Source: Balneolales bacterium
GTDB taxonomy: Bacteria; Bacteroidota; Rhodothermia; Balneolales; Natronogracilivirgulaceae
Assembly (NCBI GenBank): GCA_007132975.1
Contig: SLNO01000110.1
Coordinates: 1 to 56,394 of the forward strand
DNA: 56,394 nucleotides
Direction: 5' to 3'
The position numbers and the translations under genes are program-made. The notes below the pieces were generated by a model. It was not told the DNA's origin and searched no databases. It was given only the letters and a program-made list of their open reading frames with translations. Shown here piece after piece: positions 1 through 8,608 of this stretch; position 1 is the stretch's first letter; each line of letters starts with the position of its first letter.

Positions 1-484
1 AAAGCTTAAACCGGAGCGCGCTGAGGACTTTGCCCGAAGGGCGGATGTGTACCGGAAAGAGCTGCTCGGGCTTCATGAATATGCAAAAGAGAGGGTCCGG
101 AGCATTCCCGGGGAACGCCGGATCATGATCACGGCCCACGATGCCTTCCAGTACTTCGGCAGGGCATACGACATAGAGGTGCGCGGCCTTCAGGGACTCA
201 GCACGGCCACGGAGTTTGGCCTTCAGGATGTCTCGCGCATGGTATCGCTCATAATAGAGCGAAACATCCCTGCCATTTTCATTGAAACGGGCGTGAGCAC
301 CCGTGCGATAGAGTCCGTGATTGCCGGAGTGCATCAACGCGGGTATGAAGTTCAGCTTGGCGGAGAACTGTTTTCCGACTCCATGGGCGCCATTGGAACC
401 CCCGAGGGAACCTACGCGGGTATGTTTCGTCACAATGTAGAAACGATTGTGACAGCACTGAGTGATAAGCTGCAACCTTCATGA
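1..484 (+). CDS. Metal ABC transporter substrate-binding protein, C-terminal part (cut by left edge)
   Basis: The frame is open from base 2 to a TGA at 482-484 and has no start inside the window, so only about the last 160 residues of a periplasmic metal-binding protein are present. The visible part has the C-terminal lobe pattern of the ZnuA/TroA/MntA cluster 9 family: a helix-rich start, the phrase ITAHDAFQYFGRAYDI with the His that usually ligates metal, then AIFIETGVSTRAIESV and a final LGGELFSDSMG stretch, where family members carry another acidic ligand. The family delivers Mn, Fe or Zn to an ABC permease. The gene is followed 62 bases later by its ATPase and then two permeases, which fixes the role. 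The metal cannot be told from this fragment. The signal peptide and the N-terminal ligands lie outside the window. Confidence 0.9.
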   Translation, partial: KLKPERAEDFARRADVYRKELLGLHEYAKERVRSIPGERRIMITAHDAFQYFGRAYDIEVRGLQGLSTATEFGLQDVSRMVSLIIERNIPAIFIETGVSTRAIESVIAGVHQRGYEVQLGGELFSDSMGAIGTPEGTYAGMFRHNVETIVTALSDKLQPS

Positions 485-546
485 TATTAAAAACAAACCC
501 TACCGGGCGATTTCCTTAACCGCATTAAGATGCACAAAATCTACAA

Positions 547-1365
547 ATGAGCAAGGAACAAACGGAAAACAAAACCTCTGTCCCTTCGGGCAGCCCGCCG
601 ATCGAGGTTCATGACCTCACGGTTGCTTATGACCAGAAACCCGTGCTGTGGGATATCGATTTCGAGCTGCCAAAGGCAAGCCTGACAGCCATTGTCGGTC
701 CCAACGGAGCGGGAAAATCCACCCTGATCAAAGCCGCCATGGGACTCATAGAAGCCTCATCAGGGTACACCCTGATCTACGGAAAGCCACTCGACAAGCA
801 ACGCAACCGCGTCGCATATGTCCCGCAGCGCGAATCCGTGGATTGGAACTTCCCGATCAGTGTGATGGATGTGGTCCTTATGGGCCGATATCCCCATTTG
901 CGGCTGTTTCAGCGTCCGAGCCGGCGTGACAAGGAAATCGCCATCAAAGCGCTCACTGAAACGGGTATGGATGCCTATCAAAAAAGGCAAATTTCGCAGC
1001 TTTCCGGCGGACAGCAGCAACGCGTATTCCTGGCCCGCGCACTTGCGCAGGACGCCGATATCTATCTCATGGACGAACCTCTTGCCGGGGTGGATGCGGC
1101 CACAGAAGACGTTATTTTCAACAAGCTCAAGGAACTTCGCGATCGCGGAAAGACCGTTGTTGTGGTACACCACGACCTGCAAAGCGTACCCGAAAACTTT
1201 GATCGCACCATGCTGTTGAATCTGCGGATGATCGCTTGCGGACCGGTTTCCGAAGTATTCACCGATGACAATCTCCAGAAGACCTACGGCGGCCGGCTCA
1301 ACATCCTGAGCCAGATGATTGAAGAGAGCCGGCAGCAACGGTTTGTGAGGGAGACCGACAGCTGA
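547..1365 (+). CDS. Metal ABC transporter ATP-binding protein
   Basis: This 272-residue cytoplasmic ATPase powers the importer encoded around it. Walker A is GPNGAGKST at residues 51-59, the signature is LSGGQQQR near 160, Walker B is IYLMDEP with the catalytic Glu, and the switch His sits in VVVVHHDL. The sequence most resembles the ZnuC/MntB/TroB/YtgB group, where the Q-loop region reads [14 protein letters not shown]; this VDWxFP phrase is typical of manganese/iron/zinc importers. The ATG at 547 lies 62 bases after the binding-protein gene and has no strong Shine-Dalgarno, which is common in Bacteroidota. The coupled permeases follow at 1435 and 2832. All catalytic motifs are intact. Which metal is moved is not decidable from the ATPase. 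Confidence 0.95.
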   Translation: MSKEQTENKTSVPSGSPPIEVHDLTVAYDQKPVLWDIDFELPKASLTAIVGPNGAGKSTLIKAAMGLIEASSGYTLIYGKPLDKQRNRVAYVPQRESVDWNFPISVMDVVLMGRYPHLRLFQRPSRRDKEIAIKALTETGMDAYQKRQISQLSGGQQQRVFLARALAQDADIYLMDEPLAGVDAATEDVIFNKLKELRDRGKTVVVVHHDLQSVPENFDRTMLLNLRMIACGPVSEVFTDDNLQKTYGGRLNILSQMIEESRQQRFVRETDS

Positions 1366-1434
1366 ACCTACCAACTACCACCGGTGAACCGCCCCTACCC
1401 TCTCTCATCCAGATTTGTTTTGAAAACCTGATCA

Positions 1435-2835
1435 ATGGAAGTTCTGATCGAATTTTTCTCCCTGCAGGACCCGAACATCCGCTTTGTGCTGGCAGGTACC
1501 ATTTTGCTTGGCCTGTCCGCCGGAGCACTGGGGTGCTTTGCGATCCTGCGCAGGCGTGCACTGGTCGGCGATGCCGTGGCACATGCCATTCTGCCCGGTG
1601 TCTGCCTGGCGTTTATTATTGCAGGAGGAAAAGACCCGCTGATGCTGGTGGCGGGAGCATTTGTTTTCGGCTTGCTGAGCATGGTCACCATGGATTTTAT
1701 CTCCAGGAACAGCCGCATTGCACCCGACGCTTCCATAGGCATGGTCCTGTCCGTCTTTTTCGGCTTTGGCGTGGTACTGCTGACATTCATCCAGACCACC
1801 GGTTTTGTGGACCAGAGCGGACTTGACGATTTTCTGTTTGGACAAGCGGCGGCCATGGTTGGCAGTGATGTCAAGGTGTTCGGCGGACTGAGCCTGTTGA
1901 TCCTCATCGTTACCGTTATTGTCTTCAAGGAACTGAAGCTTATAAGTTTTGACCCCTCCTTTGCCCGAAGCATAGGCTACCCTGTGAAACGTATGGAGTT
2001 TCTTCTGGCCCTGTTGATGGTTTTGATCATTACGGCCGGTATACAGGCGGTTGGAGTCGTTCTTATGGCATCAATGCTCATCATTCCAGCCGCGGCTGCC
2101 CGCTACTGGACAGACTCACTGCGTGTGATGCTGCTGATAGCCGCCGGTGTTGGCGCCCTTTCCGGCGTAACCGGATCCTTTATCAGCTACACGGCCCCGG
2201 CCATGCCAACCGGCCCATGGATGGTGGTAAGTGCCGCGCTCATTTTCTTTCTCTCATTTCTGCTTGCTCCAGGGAAAGGTGAGATTGCCCGACATATCCA
2301 GAAAATCCGGCTTTCGCACAAAGTCGCTTATGAAAACATCCTCAAAACACTCTACAGCATGGAAGAAGAGGACGGTCGGACTGACAGGCTTCGCCCCGCA
2401 AAGGAACTGCGAAAGCGCAGGCACCTGTCCCGGAGGAAGATGAGGCGGGTTCTGTCCACTCTGCTCCGAAAAAAACTGATAACCCGGTTTGGCGGGACAC
2501 CGGATGGATTTCTGCTGACGGAGACTGGACGAAAGGAAGCCAAACGTCTGGTGAGGGTACATCGCCTGTGGGAACAATATCTCAGCCAGCATCTGCAGAT
2601 CGCCGAAGACCATCTGCACGACGATGCCGAGTCCATGGAGCACCTGATTACCTCGGATATTGAGGCTCAGCTGCGGAGGTCTTTGGGATCCCCCGCACTC
2701 GATCCGCATAAAAGTGCCATTCCGTATGACAACGATGAGGATGAACCTGCCGGAAAAAAATCCGGGGCTAAGGCCGGGGGCAGGGCCGGGTCCGGGTCCC
2801 AATCCGGGAAGAACAGACGAGGAGGTGCTTCATGA
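1435..2835 (+). CDS. Metal ABC permease fused to a DtxR/MntR-like repressor domain (YtgCR-like)
   Basis: Residues 1 to about 280 form a TroC/ZnuB-type permease with about eight hydrophobic helices, including GDAVAHAILPGVCLAF near the start. A cytoplasmic module follows: a winged helix-turn-helix (about 295-370, with a basic helix LSRRKMRRVLSTLLRKKL) and a DtxR/MntR dimerisation and metal domain (about 372-425: RVHRLWEQYL, then HLHDDAESMEHL, then LDPHKSAIP). The tail after residue 430 is low-complexity Gly/Lys/Ser. The same order, binding protein-ATPase-permease/repressor-permease, is known from chlamydial ytgABCRD, where YtgCR is cleaved to release the repressor YtgR. Here the putative ligands are H376, E380, H395, E399, E402 and H403. 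The N-terminal ligand positions read Asn301 and Lys304 instead of the usual Asp/Met and Glu. Whether the domain binds DNA, is cleaved, or only senses metal at the permease is inference. Confidence 0.92.
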   Translation: MEVLIEFFSLQDPNIRFVLAGTILLGLSAGALGCFAILRRRALVGDAVAHAILPGVCLAFIIAGGKDPLMLVAGAFVFGLLSMVTMDFISRNSRIAPDASIGMVLSVFFGFGVVLLTFIQTTGFVDQSGLDDFLFGQAAAMVGSDVKVFGGLSLLILIVTVIVFKELKLISFDPSFARSIGYPVKRMEFLLALLMVLIITAGIQAVGVVLMASMLIIPAAAARYWTDSLRVMLLIAAGVGALSGVTGSFISYTAPAMPTGPWMVVSAALIFFLSFLLAPGKGEIARHIQKIRLSHKVAYENILKTLYSMEEEDGRTDRLRPAKELRKRRHLSRRKMRRVLSTLLRKKLITRFGGTPDGFLLTETGRKEAKRLVRVHRLWEQYLSQHLQIAEDHLHDDAESMEHLITSDIEAQLRRSLGSPALDPHKSAIPYDNDEDEPAGKKSGAKAGGRAGSGSQSGKNRRGGAS

Positions 2836-3755
2836 TTTCTTCAACGGCATGGATACTGATCACTGCCATACTGGTGGCTACCTCCTGCGCACTGGTAGGC
2901 ACCTTTCTTGTGCTGCGCAAGATGTCGCTTATGGGTGATGCCATTTCACACGCCGTATTGCCCGGCATCGTGATCGCGTTTCTTCTGACGGCCAGCCGCA
3001 ACACCTTCCCCATGCTTATTGGGGCCGGCCTGTTCGGCCTGTTGACCGTATGGCTTACCGAGGAACTGAGCAAAAAGGGGCGCATTTTCCACGATGCTTC
3101 CATGGGTATCGTTTTCACAACGCTCTTTGCCATCGGAGTGATCATGATCTCACTGTTTGCCGCGAATGTGGATATTGACCAGGAGTGTGTGCTGTATGGC
3201 GAGATCGCCTATGTCCCCTGGGATTTATGGATATGGAGGGGGATGAACATGGGGCCGCGCCCCGTCTGGATCCTGAGCCTTGTGCTGTTTATCAATATCA
3301 GTTTCATCACCCTGATGTACAAGGAGCTGAAGACCTACAGTTTCAGTCCGCAACTTGCGGCTACACTCGGTTTGCCGGTCGGGCTGATTCACTACGGACT
3401 GATGGGTACTGTCTCCTTCACCACCATTGCCTCATTCGAAAGCGTTGGCGCCATACTTGTGGTTGCGCTGCTAATCGTACCGCCCGCCACAGCCTATCTG
3501 CTGACAGACCGGCTCCACCGGCTGCTCCTTCTCGCCGTGCTGTTTGGCATCACCTCTGCCGTTGGCGGCTACTATATGGCGTTATGGATCAACAGTTCCA
3601 TAGCAGGTGCCATAGCTGTCATGAATGGATTACAGTTTGCTCTCGTGTTTGTGCTGGCGCCGAAATATGGCCTGCTAGGCAAGAAGCTTGCCGGACGCCG
3701 GATCCAGAGGGCCGGGTCTGAGCTGATAACTACACCCGAACCATCCAGGCACTAA
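2832..3755 (+). CDS. Metal ABC transporter permease, second subunit
   Basis: This 307-residue integral membrane protein belongs to the ABC-3 permease family (ZnuB/TroD/YtgD). It begins on an ATGA overlap with the fused permease, so the two are translationally coupled and should form the heterodimeric channel. Visible family marks are LRKMSLMGDAISHAVLPGIVIAF near the N-terminus (shown here only as a landmark), the stretch SFTTIASFESVGAILVVALLIVPPA and about eight to nine hydrophobic segments. No extra domain is attached. It is the last gene of the importer operon; the next gene is convergent. No clear terminator for this strand was found in the 155 bases that follow. Confidence 0.93.
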   Translation: MISSTAWILITAILVATSCALVGTFLVLRKMSLMGDAISHAVLPGIVIAFLLTASRNTFPMLIGAGLFGLLTVWLTEELSKKGRIFHDASMGIVFTTLFAIGVIMISLFAANVDIDQECVLYGEIAYVPWDLWIWRGMNMGPRPVWILSLVLFINISFITLMYKELKTYSFSPQLAATLGLPVGLIHYGLMGTVSFTTIASFESVGAILVVALLIVPPATAYLLTDRLHRLLLLAVLFGITSAVGGYYMALWINSSIAGAIAVMNGLQFALVFVLAPKYGLLGKKLAGRRIQRAGSELITTPEPSRH

Positions 3756-3858
3756 CAGGTGCCATAGAGCCAAATCCACAAGACGAAATGGCGGTTATAT
3801 TCCTGGCAGCACGAAAGAAGAATCGGATATCGTGAGCGGGAGCAGGTCTGCCTGATTC

Positions 3859-3897
3859 AAAAAAGCCACGCCCCTGCATGAACAGGGAGGCGCAGCT
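3859..3897 (-). terminator. Intrinsic terminator after the metalloprotease gene
   Basis: On the minus strand an interrupted stem forms from three blocks: AGC with GCT, CGC with GCG, and CCCTG with CAGGG, around a 6-base loop. It is followed at once by a run of T (A-run at 3859-3864 on the plus strand). It lies just past the stop of the gene at 3911, the right place to end that transcript. Confidence 0.6.
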
Positions 3898-3910
3898 CTC
3901 TTGCAAAATA

Positions 3911-6322
3911 TCAGTCGTTGTCCAGGATATCCCGGATCCGCTCGGACACATCCTCAAGATGATATCTCGTCGGGTTGTCGGCGGCCCGCGAAATGGCCCG
4001 GTCCACATCCCGTCTGAGTGCCCGGAGGTGGCCGCGTATCATAACAGCGCCTTCACTGGATGTGCGGATGAACAGCCCCGGTAGTTGAATTTCCATCACG
4101 TCCAGATAGGCCCGCTGCAGATTCCTGCGGTACATATCAATGGTCACGCGATTATCCCCAAGTTCCGACCAGATTCCTTTACGCAAATCCGTCATCATGT
4201 CGTCGACGGCGTAAACCTCTGAAGCGCTGCGTGTGGCTTCCAGCTCAGCCATACGGTTAAGACGGGGCGTACTCATGAGATTCAGCAGCAGGTTGCGCTG
4301 CCCCTGCATGATTCGGTTGCCGGACCCGAACGGCTGAATCAGGTCGAGCACATCCTGATCCAGAAGGTACTGAGGTGTCTGGAACGCCTCATCAAGCAGA
4401 TACTGCAAGGCTTCCACTTGCCGCTCCCTGGGAACCGGCGTATAGACCGGCCCTTCCTGGCCATACACCTTGCGTTCGCTGTAGATGCCCCCCACCCAGT
4501 TCACCACGTGTCCAAGCCACCAGTTACGATGCTGGATGACAGTGGCGTACAGTTCGGACAGTGTCTGGAAGTCGTCTCCCTCCTGCCCGGCCGCATCCAC
4601 AATAAAGGTCATGATGCGCTTTATGTTTTCAATGCCGTATTGGGTGGATTTGACATGGTTGTCGCCGAGCGCCTCACGCTGCTGGGTGGGATCGTAGGTT
4701 GACAGGTTTCCGAACAACAGCATGGGCTCGTCTTTCTGCCGGGCGGCGATTTCATTGAGAAACGGTCGTTCCTCGTCGGAGGATGTAGCCTCGGGGAAGG
4801 GAGTATAGCCCCATTCAATCGAAAATTTGTCGTAAATGGAGACAATCGGGAACATGTAGGCACCGTCACCCGGCTGGGCCACGTAGTTCATACGCGCATA
4901 GTCCATTATGGATGGTGTTGTGCCATACTTGTGCGTGAACGTGGGGCTGCGAAGACTGTCAGTTGGCACTGTGGCGCTGGATTTCATGTTGTGCGGCAGG
5001 CCGAGGGTATGCCCTACTTCATGCGCCACCACCATGCGCACCAGGCGGCCCATGAGCGAGTCGGGCATGGGCAGGTTTTGCATGCGTTCATCCACGGCTC
5101 CTCCCTGCACAAAGTACCAGTTGCTCAGAAGGTTCTGAATATTGTGGAACATGCCGATGGAGGATGTGATGATCTCACCGGACCGGGGATCGTTGACATG
5201 TGGTCCGAAAGCGTTCATTACCATGGAAGGCATCCATCGCACCATCGAGTAGCGGGAATCTTCCATGCTGAAATCGGGATCGTCGACAGGGGCTTTCTTG
5301 CCGATGATGGCATTGCGGAATCCGGCCTGTTCGAATGCAGGCTGCCAGTCGTTGACGCCCTGGATGACGTAATCCACCAGAAACTCGGGTGTGCCGGGGT
5401 CCACATAGAACACGATCGGCTTCTTGGGCTCATAGAGGCCGTTTTCGTCCGGCTCCTCATCCTTGCGCTCGAGGCGCCAGCGGGTTATGTAGCGGCGGCG
5501 TTCGGCGCGGTGCTCCGGCCGGCTGAAATCGACCTGCCGGACAGAGAAGTAGCCGACGCGCTCATCGTGGAGGCGCGGCTGCATGGGAACTTCGGGCAGC
5601 AGCAGGAAACTGAAGTTGATCATCATGGAGATGGAGCGGAGGTTGCCGCCGGTCGGGACGTTCTCGGACTGCATGGTGAGCACATTGGTGACCTCCACAT
5701 TCTCCGGGAAGGCACGGAAACGTTCGATATAGCTTCGGTCACTGTCCACACGTCTTCCACGGAAGCGCTCGCGGGGTGAAAACTCTGGCATGTCGGTGGT
5801 AAAAAGATCCGTCACCTCGATGAGCGAAGTAAGGCTGTCGGGCCCGATGGACTCGATTTCAAAAGCGGCAATGATCGGCTCAAAATTGGCTGCCCTGACC
5901 GCCTTGTAGATTGACGCGCTTGAGTCGGCCATGGACTGGTGCATCACGTTGCGCAGCAATATTTTTTCTCCATGTTTCTCCCAACGGAGCACATAGTTGT
6001 TGAGTCTGAGGCCACCGTATCCGGCACCTGTCTGTGCCCGCACAATCCTTGACACAAGAAGCAGTTCACGTCCAAGCAGTGAATCCGGGATCTCAAAGTA
6101 GAGTTTGCTGTCGACCTGATGAACACTGAACAGTCCTTCTTCGGTGACGGCTTCATCGGTGATGATCTCATAATATTTTGTGGCGGGACCGGGTTTTCCT
6201 ACTTCCACAACGCCTTCGGGAAGATCTTCCTCAGGGTCGGTAACAGCCGTGGACCGGAATAGTGAACAGCTGGAAAAAATGAGCAATACTGGCAGCAAGA
6301 GCCATAAACGGTAGATGGGCAT
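3911..6322 (-). CDS. DUF5117/DUF4953-type zinc-dependent metalloprotease, lipoprotein
   Basis: An 803-residue secreted protease. The N-terminus is a lipoprotein signal (hydrophobic run, then lipobox FSSC), so the mature protein should be membrane-anchored through Cys19. The catalytic zinc site HEVGHTLGLPHN (H434, E435, H438, H444) is the metzincin HExxHxxGxxH pattern, and a Met-turn-like SIMDY follows about 35 residues later. The large N-terminal region matches the Bacteroidota family annotated as zinc-dependent metalloprotease with DUF5117 and DUF4953. Substrates are unknown. The gene stands alone: the aldo/keto reductase gene lies 39 bases upstream on the same strand and the metal permease gene is convergent. 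The start at 6322 is chosen because it gives the complete signal peptide. No active-site residue is missing. Confidence 0.9.
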   Translation of the reverse strand: MPIYRLWLLLPVLLIFSSCSLFRSTAVTDPEEDLPEGVVEVGKPGPATKYYEIITDEAVTEEGLFSVHQVDSKLYFEIPDSLLGRELLLVSRIVRAQTGAGYGGLRLNNYVLRWEKHGEKILLRNVMHQSMADSSASIYKAVRAANFEPIIAAFEIESIGPDSLTSLIEVTDLFTTDMPEFSPRERFRGRRVDSDRSYIERFRAFPENVEVTNVLTMQSENVPTGGNLRSISMMINFSFLLLPEVPMQPRLHDERVGYFSVRQVDFSRPEHRAERRRYITRWRLERKDEEPDENGLYEPKKPIVFYVDPGTPEFLVDYVIQGVNDWQPAFEQAGFRNAIIGKKAPVDDPDFSMEDSRYSMVRWMPSMVMNAFGPHVNDPRSGEIITSSIGMFHNIQNLLSNWYFVQGGAVDERMQNLPMPDSLMGRLVRMVVAHEVGHTLGLPHNMKSSATVPTDSLRSPTFTHKYGTTPSIMDYARMNYVAQPGDGAYMFPIVSIYDKFSIEWGYTPFPEATSSDEERPFLNEIAARQKDEPMLLFGNLSTYDPTQQREALGDNHVKSTQYGIENIKRIMTFIVDAAGQEGDDFQTLSELYATVIQHRNWWLGHVVNWVGGIYSERKVYGQEGPVYTPVPRERQVEALQYLLDEAFQTPQYLLDQDVLDLIQPFGSGNRIMQGQRNLLLNLMSTPRLNRMAELEATRSASEVYAVDDMMTDLRKGIWSELGDNRVTIDMYRRNLQRAYLDVMEIQLPGLFIRTSSEGAVMIRGHLRALRRDVDRAISRAADNPTRYHLEDVSERIRDILDND

Positions 6323-6361
6323 ATCTTTTAAGTTAGGTAAAGGCGTTACGGATGCGTTGAC

Positions 6362-7180
6362 TCAGTCCCATTTCGGCGCAATGCCGGGCAGATCAATGAA
6401 CCGCTGGTCCTTTTCAAGGAGGGCAATTCTTTCCAGGTCTTCCGGATCCAATTCGAAGTCAAATATATCAAAATTTTTTCGACGTTTTTCAGCAGTTGAT
6501 GCTTTTGGCACGGCAGCAACACCATGCTGCTGAACCAGCCACCTGAGGGCTATCTGAGTGGCCGTTTTGTCATGTTTTCTGCCGATTTCCTGAAGTGCGG
6601 AGTGGTTGACCAGCCGACCAATGGCCAGTGGGCTGTATGCCGTCAGGAACATGTCCCTTTGTCTTAGCCAGCCCAGCAGCGTGTCCTGAGAGAGCAGCAC
6701 GTGGTATTCCACCTGATTTGTGATTACCGGTACGCCTGTTTGCTCTACCCTTTCCATCCATTCCAGGTTGAAATTGCTGACGCCCAGGAAACGAACGAGG
6801 CCTTCCAGGCGAAGTTGGTCCATCGTGCCAAGCGTATCTTCGAGGGGGATGGAGGGGTTGGGCCAGTGTATGAGCAGCAGGTCGATGTAGTCCGACTTCA
6901 GATATGCAAGTGACTCGGAGACGGTTTTTCGTATAGATGCGGGTGTGAGACTGTTGGGCCAAAGTTTGGTAGTAAGAAACAGATCTTGTCTGGGAACCCG
7001 TGATTGCTGCATCCCATCGCCAATTTCAGCTTCGTTTCCATACATCACCGCAGTGTCAATATGCCTGTACCCGATGTCTATGGCGTCACGCACCGACTCG
7101 ACACAGTGGTTGCCCCTGAGTTTGTACGTTCCGAATCCAAGTACTGGAATGTGCGTTCCCCTAACTGTCAGATAATTCAT
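6362..7180 (-). CDS. Aldo/keto reductase (2,5-diketogluconate reductase-like group)
   Basis: A 272-residue NADPH-dependent oxidoreductase with a (beta/alpha)8 barrel. The catalytic tetrad is visible: D42 and Y47 in HIDTAVMYGNE, K72 in TTKLW and H105 in LLLIHWPNPS. The C-terminal cofactor region contains VPKAST. The frame stays open 23 codons further upstream, but that extension is only a translation of the 24-bp repeat at 7192-7239, so the ATG at 7180 (MNYLTVRGTHIPVLGFG), where family homology begins, is preferred. It reduces aldehydes or ketones in the cytoplasm; the natural substrate cannot be read from sequence. Its neighbours are envelope genes, so no pathway is implied by context. Confidence 0.93.
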   Translation of the reverse strand: MNYLTVRGTHIPVLGFGTYKLRGNHCVESVRDAIDIGYRHIDTAVMYGNEAEIGDGMQQSRVPRQDLFLTTKLWPNSLTPASIRKTVSESLAYLKSDYIDLLLIHWPNPSIPLEDTLGTMDQLRLEGLVRFLGVSNFNLEWMERVEQTGVPVITNQVEYHVLLSQDTLLGWLRQRDMFLTAYSPLAIGRLVNHSALQEIGRKHDKTATQIALRWLVQQHGVAAVPKASTAEKRRKNFDIFDFELDPEDLERIALLEKDQRFIDLPGIAPKWD

Positions 7181-7191
7181 TTCCGCTGGAT

Positions 7192-7239
7192 ATTCAGGAT
7201 TCTGACCCCGGCAAATTTCAAGATTCTGACCCCGGCAAA
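7192..7239. repeat. Two tandem 24-bp units containing a GGGGTCAGAATC core
   Basis: Units 7192-7215 and 7216-7239 differ at two positions only. Read on the minus strand each unit carries TTTGCCGGGGTCAGAATC. GGGGTCAGA-type cores flank many REP-associated or IS200-like single-strand transposases in other bacteria (from memory of such elements), so this may be a transposase-less remnant. It sits directly in front of the aldo/keto reductase start. Confidence 0.75.
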
Positions 7240-7304
7240 TAAGTGTCATTCAACAGGGAGGCCCAGGACCTCAATGACTGGACAGAACCCGGACTACATA
7301 CAGC

Positions 7305-8597
7305 TTATTCGAAATCAGTGTTGAGCTTATAGCGCGCAATCCGGTTGTTGCCTTTATCGGCCACATAAACAACCTGACGGAAATAGGCGACACCGCTTGG
7401 CTCATTAAACTGACGCTCACCGGCGCCTGTCCCCCCGAAAGAAACATTGATGGCTTTCCTTGAGGTTGAACCAGCAGGCGGCACCACGCCCTCCTGCCCG
7501 TTGGATTGAAAAAGATAGAGGCTGTCAGTGCCGGCATCGGTGACAAAGATATGGCCACGGGCATCTGCGGAGTAGGCTATGCCACTGGGACGCACAAAAC
7601 GGTCTTCTTCATAAAGAAATCGGTCTGCGCGGGCCGTATCCTGGGCCAGCAGCTGTGATCGGGGCCTGTATTCCAGACCGTCGGGAGTGAACTCGGCATT
7701 TACCCAGAGTACCCTGAACGGGATATCCCTTTCGGGGTCACCTTGAGCGAGTAGAAAACTCCTGTCCTCCGTCATGTTCTCACGCTGCGGGGCAGCGACA
7801 AATGTTGCCAGGTCGCTGATACCAACAGCGCTTATGAGTGAGGGCACGTTGGGATTCAGTGCCCTGATTTGACCGACATTTCGCATTTTTCCTGTCGGGT
7901 TGCCCTGTCCGTCAAGTACAGGCCCGTATATGAGAATCGTATTGTCGGGGGCTTCTGGCTGGCCTGTGATGTTCCTCGGACCTCTGCGGGCCATGTAAAG
8001 GGTGTTGTCGTACAGTATACCGAGTCCGGTAATTTCAATTTTATCGGCATTGTCTGTCCGTGTCGGGTCAAGTCTTCTGCGCTGTGATCCGGGCGTGCTG
8101 CGGCTGGCATCGTCAAAAGGCATGATCAGCGTATCCAGTACTACTGTGCTGCCGCTTCCAGGGTTTTCAAACTTGAATACGGCAGGAAGGTTCCAGGTAA
8201 TTGTTGGGTCAACTACCTCCACAATAGTGTCATAACGGGCCGAAACATAGACATTGAGCAAACGATCCTGCAGCACTCGCTGCGCCCCGTCAAGTTCGAT
8301 GGTTCGGAAAAGGCGGCCGGCCCTGTCAAGGATGTGCAAGCCGCTGGCGTCGGTTACATACACCAGTTCGTCGTACCCTACCATGACGTCGGTCGGCTGA
8401 TCAAACTGATCCCAGAAAGGCAACAAGGCGGCATAGCCCACCTCGTCAAGGATCAATGTGGGATCCTGGCGGCCTTCTTCAAAAATTTCATCGGTAACGG
8501 AATCACCCTTTGTCCCGAAAATTTCATCGCATCCTTTCAGGGTGATCGCCAATACGAGAATGGCTGGAATGAGCAGTAAATATCTTGATACTTTCAT
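7305..8597 (-). CDS. NHL-repeat beta-propeller lipoprotein
   Basis: About 430 residues. The start at 8597 is chosen because MKVSRYLLLIPAILVL begins a clean lipoprotein signal with lipobox LKGC; an ATG three codons earlier (8606) is also possible. The body is a beta-propeller of NHL/6-bladed type. Clear blades read PTDVMVGYDELVYVTDASG, PSGIAYSADARGHIFVTDAG and PSGVAYFRQVVYVADKGNN, each ending in a D-x-G/N turn. Such lipoproteins bind ligands or act as scaffolds at the cell surface or in the periplasm; no enzymatic residue is evident. It starts within about a dozen bases of the PorV-family stop, so it is co-transcribed with the barrel and the TonB-dependent receptor upstream. A role in the same uptake or secretion complex is inferred from that. 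Confidence 0.85.
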   Translation of the reverse strand: MKVSRYLLLIPAILVLAITLKGCDEIFGTKGDSVTDEIFEEGRQDPTLILDEVGYAALLPFWDQFDQPTDVMVGYDELVYVTDASGLHILDRAGRLFRTIELDGAQRVLQDRLLNVYVSARYDTIVEVVDPTITWNLPAVFKFENPGSGSTVVLDTLIMPFDDASRSTPGSQRRRLDPTRTDNADKIEITGLGILYDNTLYMARRGPRNITGQPEAPDNTILIYGPVLDGQGNPTGKMRNVGQIRALNPNVPSLISAVGISDLATFVAAPQRENMTEDRSFLLAQGDPERDIPFRVLWVNAEFTPDGLEYRPRSQLLAQDTARADRFLYEEDRFVRPSGIAYSADARGHIFVTDAGTDSLYLFQSNGQEGVVPPAGSTSRKAINVSFGGTGAGERQFNEPSGVAYFRQVVYVADKGNNRIARYKLNTDFE

Positions 8598-8608
8598 GCG
8601 GAACATTC

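Noticed and set aside
7181-7249. N-terminal extension of the aldo/keto reductase
   Set aside because: It only translates the 24-bp tandem repeat; family homology starts at 7180.
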